Shown here piece by piece: positions 60,218 through 64,000 of a stretch of 64,000 bases of DNA. The stretch comes from Streptomyces buecherae (lineage in GTDB: Bacteria; Actinomycetota; Actinomycetes; Streptomycetales; Streptomycetaceae). Each line of letters opens with the position of its first letter. The first letter of the stretch is position 1. The notes under the pieces are model-generated. The model did not search any database and had not been told where the DNA came from. It saw only the letters and a list, made by a program, of their open reading frames with translations. The stretch is from NCBI RefSeq assembly GCF_014295035.1, contig NZ_CP060404.1, positions 124,001-188,000 of the forward strand, in the 5' to 3' direction. The translations under genes and the position numbers were made by a program.

Positions 60218-60775
60218 ATGAACGCATGGCCCACGCTCTCCGCCCCGGAGATCTCCACCGCCCGCCTTCGGCTGCGCGCAGCGCACAGCGCGGATATCGA
60301 TGGCCTGATCGAGCTCCAGACCGATCCGCGGGTCCGCGCGCACCTCGGCGGTGCGCGGCCCCGCGACGCCGTCGAGCGGTACTTCGCCGAGAACGGCGTC
60401 AGCTCCATCGCGGGCAAGGCCGGCATGTACGTCATCGCCGACCGGGAATCCGACGCGTGCGTCGGGACACTGGTGCTCGACCGGCGCTCCGCCGACCTCC
60501 CCGGCCACGTCACCGAGGAAGGCGGGGAGTTGGAGCTCACCTACCTGCTCCGGCGCAGCGGTTGGGGGTCGGGGCTGGCGTTCGAGGCTGCCACGGGCCT
60601 GCTGCGGGCCGCCGCCGACGAGCTGCCCGACCAGCCGGTCCTGGTGGTCACCCAGACGGCCAACGAGCGTTCCCGCAGGCTCGCCACCCGCCTCGGCTTC
60701 CAACCCGTCGGCACGTTCGAGGCCCATGGCGCGGAGCAAACCCTCGCGGTGGCCGGTCTGCACGCGTTCGCCTAG
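60218..60775 (+). CDS. GNAT-family N-acetyltransferase (RimJ/RimL-like)
   Basis: A protein of 185 residues. ATG 60218 has CAGGGA 11 bases upstream; ATG 60209 is in frame but too close to it. TARLRLRAAHSADIDGLIEL is the typical N-terminus, LELTYLLRRSGWGSGLAFEA the acetyl-CoA loop (RRSGWGSGLA) and NERSRRLATRLGFQPVGTFE the C-terminal element of the RimJ/RimL-like ribosomal-protein or small-molecule acetyltransferases. It is divergent from the APH-like gene and converges on the minus-strand PKS. Its role is unknown; a link to the cluster rests on position only. Confidence 0.9.
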   Translation: MNAWPTLSAPEISTARLRLRAAHSADIDGLIELQTDPRVRAHLGGARPRDAVERYFAENGVSSIAGKAGMYVIADRESDACVGTLVLDRRSADLPGHVTEEGGELELTYLLRRSGWGSGLAFEAATGLLRAAADELPDQPVLVVTQTANERSRRLATRLGFQPVGTFEAHGAEQTLAVAGLHAFA

Positions 60776-60795
60776 CCAGCGCTTCGCGCCCGTCG

Positions 60796-60906
60796 AACCC
60801 TCGCCGGGAACAAGGCTCCCCCGACTCCGGCCCCTGCCGCCGGATCACCCGGGCGCCGGACAGCGATGCCTGGGCACGGCACCGGCGGCAGGGGGCGGCG
60901 AGGGTT
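60796..60906. terminator. Nested long inverted repeats between acetyltransferase and minus-strand PKS
   Basis: Outer arms AACCCTCGCCG (60796-60806) and CGGCGAGGGTT (60896-60906) are a perfect 11-bp match. Inner arms CCCCTGCCGCCGG (60831-60843) and CCGGCGGCAGGGG (60882-60894) are a perfect 13-bp match. Together they can fold into one large cruciform-like hairpin filling the gap between the two stop codons. It is a bidirectional terminator candidate. Confidence 0.75.
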
Positions 60907-60907
60907 A

Positions 60908-63900
60908 CTACGCGCCCAACTCGTCGATAAGGGCGAACACCTCGTCGGCCGTGGCGCCGGCGAGGTCCTCGTCGGCCGGGTCCTGGGGTGTCGCGGCGGT
61001 CGCCGTGGTCGAGTACTTCCACAGCAGCGCCTGGAGCCGGTTCACCAGCCCCGTACGGCGTGGGTCGGACGCGGGCAGTTCGGCGAGCGCGGCCTCCACC
61101 TCGTCGATGCGGTCGAGCGCCGGGTGTGCCTGGTCCGCGTCGGTGGGCAGGAGTTGGGTGAGCAGGTACTCGGTCAGCGTGCTGGGGGTCGGGTAGTCGA
61201 AGACCAGCGTCGTGGACAGGGTGAGTCCCGTCGCGCCGCGCAGCCGGTTGCGTAGTTCCACGGCCGCGATGGAATCGAACCCCAGCTCCTTGAAGGGTCG
61301 GTCGGGGTCCACCGCGTCCGGCGACGGGTAGTGCAGTACGGACGCCACCTGGGCGCGTACGACCGTCAGCAGCCGCTCGGTGCGGTCCGGCGCGGGCAGG
61401 GCGGTCAACTCCTCACGTAGGGCAGTCGCGCCGTCGCCCGGCGCGCCGGCATCCGGTTCGCGGGCGGCGTCGAGCGCGCGCCTCGCCTGTGGCACGCAGT
61501 CGAGCAGCGCGCTCGGCCGAGCCATCGTGAACAGCGGCGCGAACCGGTCCCACGCCACGTCGGCCACGGCCAGGTGCGGGTCGTCGTGGTCGAGCAGCCG
61601 GCCGAGGGCGGCGGTGGCCAGCCCGGGGTCGAGCGGGGTCAGGCCCTGTCGGCGCAGCCGCTCCGTGTGCTGGCCGAGTTCAGGGTTCGACCCGGCAACC
61701 GCACCGGGCGCGGCCAGGTCCCAGAGCCCCCAGGTCACCGACGTGACCCGGTGGCCCGCCGCACGGCGTTGCCGCGCGAGCGAGTCCAGGTGGGCGGTGG
61801 CCGCGGCGTAGGCGCCGTGGTCCTTGCTGCCCCAGGAGGCGGCCACCGTGGAGAAGAACACCACCGTGTCGTCCGGGACCAGGCCGCACAGCTCGTCCAG
61901 ATGTGGCCCGCCGTCCACCAGGTTGGCGGCGACGACCTCGGCGAGGTCGGCGGGCGAGAGGTCGGTCAGCGGCGCCAGGTCCCCGGTGGCCGAGGTGTGG
62001 ATGACCGTGCCGATCCTTGCCCCCTCGTCCGCAAGGCGGGCCGCGAGGCGCGCGACGGCCGTCCGGTCGATCGGCGCGCAGTCAGCCACCTCCAGGACGG
62101 CCCCGCGTTCCTCCAGTTCGGCCGACAGCTCCGCCACGCCGGCGGCGTCGGCCCCGCCGCGTCCCAACAGCAACACCCGTTCGGCGCCGCGCTCGGCGGC
62201 CCAACGGGCGGTGTACGCGGCGGGCCCGTCGGCGTCGCCGGTGATCAGCACGGTGCCACGGGGCTGCCAGGGATGCTCCGGCTCCCGTTCGCCGAGCCCT
62301 GCCGGTACGAGTCGGCGGCCCCACACCCCGCCGTCGCGCAGCGCCACCTGGTCCTCGCCGGACGCTCCGCCGAGAACGGCGCGCAGCGGGCCAGGGTCGA
62401 CGTCGTCCGGCACGGGCGGCAGGTCCACGAGCCCACCCCACAGCGTGGGGTGTTCCAGCGCCGCTACCCGGCCAAGCCCCCAGATCTGGGCCTGCGTGGG
62501 CGAGGCCACGCTCTCGCCGGCTGAGACGGCCACCGCGCCCCGGGTGACACACCACAGGGGGCTCGGTACCTCGGCGTCTACCAGCGCCTGCACCAGCGCG
62601 AGGGTCCCGGCAACGCCGCTGGTCAGACCCTCGTGATCTGCGTGCGGGCGCTCATCGAGCCCGAGGAGCGAGAGGATACGGGTCGGCGCGGTGGCCTCGT
62701 CCGCGTACACGTCCCGCAGCGCGGCGGCCAGCTCGGCGCGCCCGAAAGACTCCCCGACCGCCCACCGGCGCACCTGGTCACCGGCCGCCCCCAACGTACG
62801 GGTGCACAGCTCAACCCACTCGTCGGCGGCCCCCGGCGGGCACACCACGAGCCACGATTCCGCCGGCCCCGACAGCGTCCCGAGGTCCGTACGCCGATGC
62901 CACTCCACCCGGTACCGCCAGCCGTCCACGACCGACCGCGCACGCCCCGCCTGCCGCCACGCCGACAACAGCGGCAGCACGGCACCGAGCGACGCACGCG
63001 CACCCTCACCGTCCGCGCCACCGCCATCGCCATCGCCATCGCCAACCCGCAACGTTTCCGCGAGGGCTCCCAGATCCTGCTGCTCAACGGCGGCCCAGAA
63101 CGCGGCCTCGCCGTCCTGCCCACCGGGAGCGGCGAGATCGGGCAGCATGTCGGGGAGCCAGTAACGCTGGCGTTGGAAGGCGTAGGTGGGTAGGCCCACG
63201 GTGTGGGGTGGGGGGTCGTTGGGGTACCAGCGGGTCCAGTCGACGCTCACGCCGGCGGTGAACGCCTGAGCTACGGACCGCGCCAACTGTTCCAACCCGC
63301 CATGCTCGCGGCGGAGAGTTGGCACCGCCGCAGCTTCGATTCCGGCTTCGTCGAAGGATTCCTGGAGTCCGACGGTCAGGACGGGGTGGGTGCTGGCTTC
63401 GATGAACACGCGGTGGCCATCAGCCAGGAGCTGGCGTACGGCCTCGGCAAAGCGGACCTGCTCGCGCAGGTTGGTCACCCAGTACGCGGTGTCCAGGGTG
63501 CTGGTGTCGATGCGTCCGGCGGTGACGGTGGAGTAGAACGCCACCTCACCCTGAGTCGCATTGATACCGGCCAACACCTCGTGCAACTCGTCGGCGATCT
63601 CGTCAACCTGTGCGCTGTGGGAGGCGTAGTCCACGTCGATCAACCGCGCCCTGCCGCCACTTTCCTCCAGTGCGGAGACGGCATGCTGGACCTGCTCAGG
63701 CGGCCCGGAAACCACCGCCGATCCCGGCCCGTTGACGGCCGCGATGCCCACGCCTGCCGCGCTGTCGCCAAGACCGGCCAGGAACTCCTCGGCCTTGTCC
63801 TGACTCAACGCCAACGAAGCCATCGCCCCGCCACCAGCCAACCGGCGCAGCGCCTTGCTTCGCAACGCCACCACCTTCGCACCATCCTCCAAGGACAGCG

Positions 63901-64000
63901 CGCCGGCGACGACAGCGGCGGCGATCTCACCCTGACTGTGACCCACCACAGCAGCCGGCGTCACACCCTGATCAGCCCATACGGCGGCAAGCGAGACCAT
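60908..64000 (-). CDS. Type I PKS, C-terminal part (AT-KR-ACP of the last module), runs off the right edge
   Basis: 1030 residues visible. In order: most of a methylmalonyl-type AT (VVGHSQGE, then DVDYASHS), post-AT linker, KR, ACP ([18 protein letters not shown]) and a C-terminal docking region ending ATADEVFALIDELGA. No TE follows the ACP. The KR looks dead: the cofactor loop reads ITGDADGPAAYTARW instead of TGGTGxLG, the catalytic Lys is Asn (VAANLVDGG), the Ser position is Thr and the Asn after the Tyr is Thr (WGSKDHGAYAAAT). Trp at -8 and His at -3 from the Tyr remain, an A2-like relic. The module should therefore leave a keto group beside a methyl branch. It is transcribed opposite to the main PKS operon. 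Confidence 0.95.
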   Translation of the reverse strand: MVSLAAVWADQGVTPAAVVGHSQGEIAAAVVAGALSLEDGAKVVALRSKALRRLAGGGAMASLALSQDKAEEFLAGLGDSAAGVGIAAVNGPGSAVVSGPPEQVQHAVSALEESGGRARLIDVDYASHSAQVDEIADELHEVLAGINATQGEVAFYSTVTAGRIDTSTLDTAYWVTNLREQVRFAEAVRQLLADGHRVFIEASTHPVLTVGLQESFDEAGIEAAAVPTLRREHGGLEQLARSVAQAFTAGVSVDWTRWYPNDPPPHTVGLPTYAFQRQRYWLPDMLPDLAAPGGQDGEAAFWAAVEQQDLGALAETLRVGDGDGDGGGADGEGARASLGAVLPLLSAWRQAGRARSVVDGWRYRVEWHRRTDLGTLSGPAESWLVVCPPGAADEWVELCTRTLGAAGDQVRRWAVGESFGRAELAAALRDVYADEATAPTRILSLLGLDERPHADHEGLTSGVAGTLALVQALVDAEVPSPLWCVTRGAVAVSAGESVASPTQAQIWGLGRVAALEHPTLWGGLVDLPPVPDDVDPGPLRAVLGGASGEDQVALRDGGVWGRRLVPAGLGEREPEHPWQPRGTVLITGDADGPAAYTARWAAERGAERVLLLGRGGADAAGVAELSAELEERGAVLEVADCAPIDRTAVARLAARLADEGARIGTVIHTSATGDLAPLTDLSPADLAEVVAANLVDGGPHLDELCGLVPDDTVVFFSTVAASWGSKDHGAYAAATAHLDSLARQRRAAGHRVTSVTWGLWDLAAPGAVAGSNPELGQHTERLRRQGLTPLDPGLATAALGRLLDHDDPHLAVADVAWDRFAPLFTMARPSALLDCVPQARRALDAAREPDAGAPGDGATALREELTALPAPDRTERLLTVVRAQVASVLHYPSPDAVDPDRPFKELGFDSIAAVELRNRLRGATGLTLSTTLVFDYPTPSTLTEYLLTQLLPTDADQAHPALDRIDEVEAALAELPASDPRRTGLVNRLQALLWKYSTTATAATPQDPADEDLAGATADEVFALIDELGA

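Overview
The window looks like a Streptomyces-type (high-GC actinomycete) chromosome segment. Supporting features are the very GC-rich DNA, GTG/TTG starts, actinobacterial families (DUF3093, DUF5709, DUF6230/DUF6114, DinB) and large modular type I polyketide synthases. No rRNA, tRNA, insertion sequence, integrase or CRISPR array was recognised.

Left flank (1-14.6 kb). The minus strand begins with the 5' end of an AMP-dependent ligase, translationally coupled to a SagB-type nitroreductase; this operon runs off the left edge. After about 1.3 kb of non-coding DNA come genes that look like ordinary chromosome: a membrane-anchored periplasmic-binding-like protein, DinB, an amidohydrolase, a LuxR regulator, DUF5709, DUF3093, a DUF6230-DUF6114 operon with a secreted protein, a phosphodiesterase and an acetyltransferase.

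Cluster edge (14.6-18.7 kb). An M28-family hydrolase, a type II thioesterase and a small secreted protein precede the first PKS gene. Three promoter regions here share one motif, two TTAG-type half sites exactly 11 bp apart. This spacing is typical of SARP activator sites and suggests that these genes are regulated together with the PKS.

Biosynthetic core (18.7-53.3 kb, plus strand). PKS1 has three KS-AT-KR-ACP modules, all with malonyl-type ATs and A1-type KRs. PKS2 is KS-AT-DH-ER-KR-ACP and PKS3 is KS-AT-DH-KR-ACP, both with methylmalonyl-type ATs. Next come two MonB/Lsd19-like epoxide hydrolase/cyclases (both with the Asp38/Glu65 pair), a MonCI/Lsd18-like FAD epoxidase, a PKS-like protein with an intact KS but ruined AT and KR and no ACP (MonKSX-like), and a free-standing ACP (MonACPX-like). 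A cytochrome P450 and an alpha/beta hydrolase that could be a MonCII-type thioesterase follow at 56.4-58.9 kb. This is the gene set of a polyether ionophore pathway: the PKS makes an alkene-bearing chain, KSX moves it to ACPX, the epoxidase acts, the MonB-like enzymes open epoxides to cyclic ethers, and a thioesterase releases the product. The mix of a malonate-derived polyol stretch with these enzymes does not match a polyether that I can name.

Right part (53.3-64 kb). A divergent MFS exporter/ArsR-family pair may serve export or resistance. A small kinase, a frameshifted aminoglycoside-phosphotransferase-like gene and an acetyltransferase sit between the tailoring genes and another PKS gene. 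That PKS is on the minus strand and runs off the right edge; its visible module has a methylmalonyl AT, a degenerate KR and an ACP. The cluster therefore continues beyond the window.

The PKS genes show heavy internal homogenisation: three near-identical malonyl ATs, three near-identical methylmalonyl ATs on both strands, and two strikingly G-poor KR segments. Gene conversion or recent module duplication is the likely cause.
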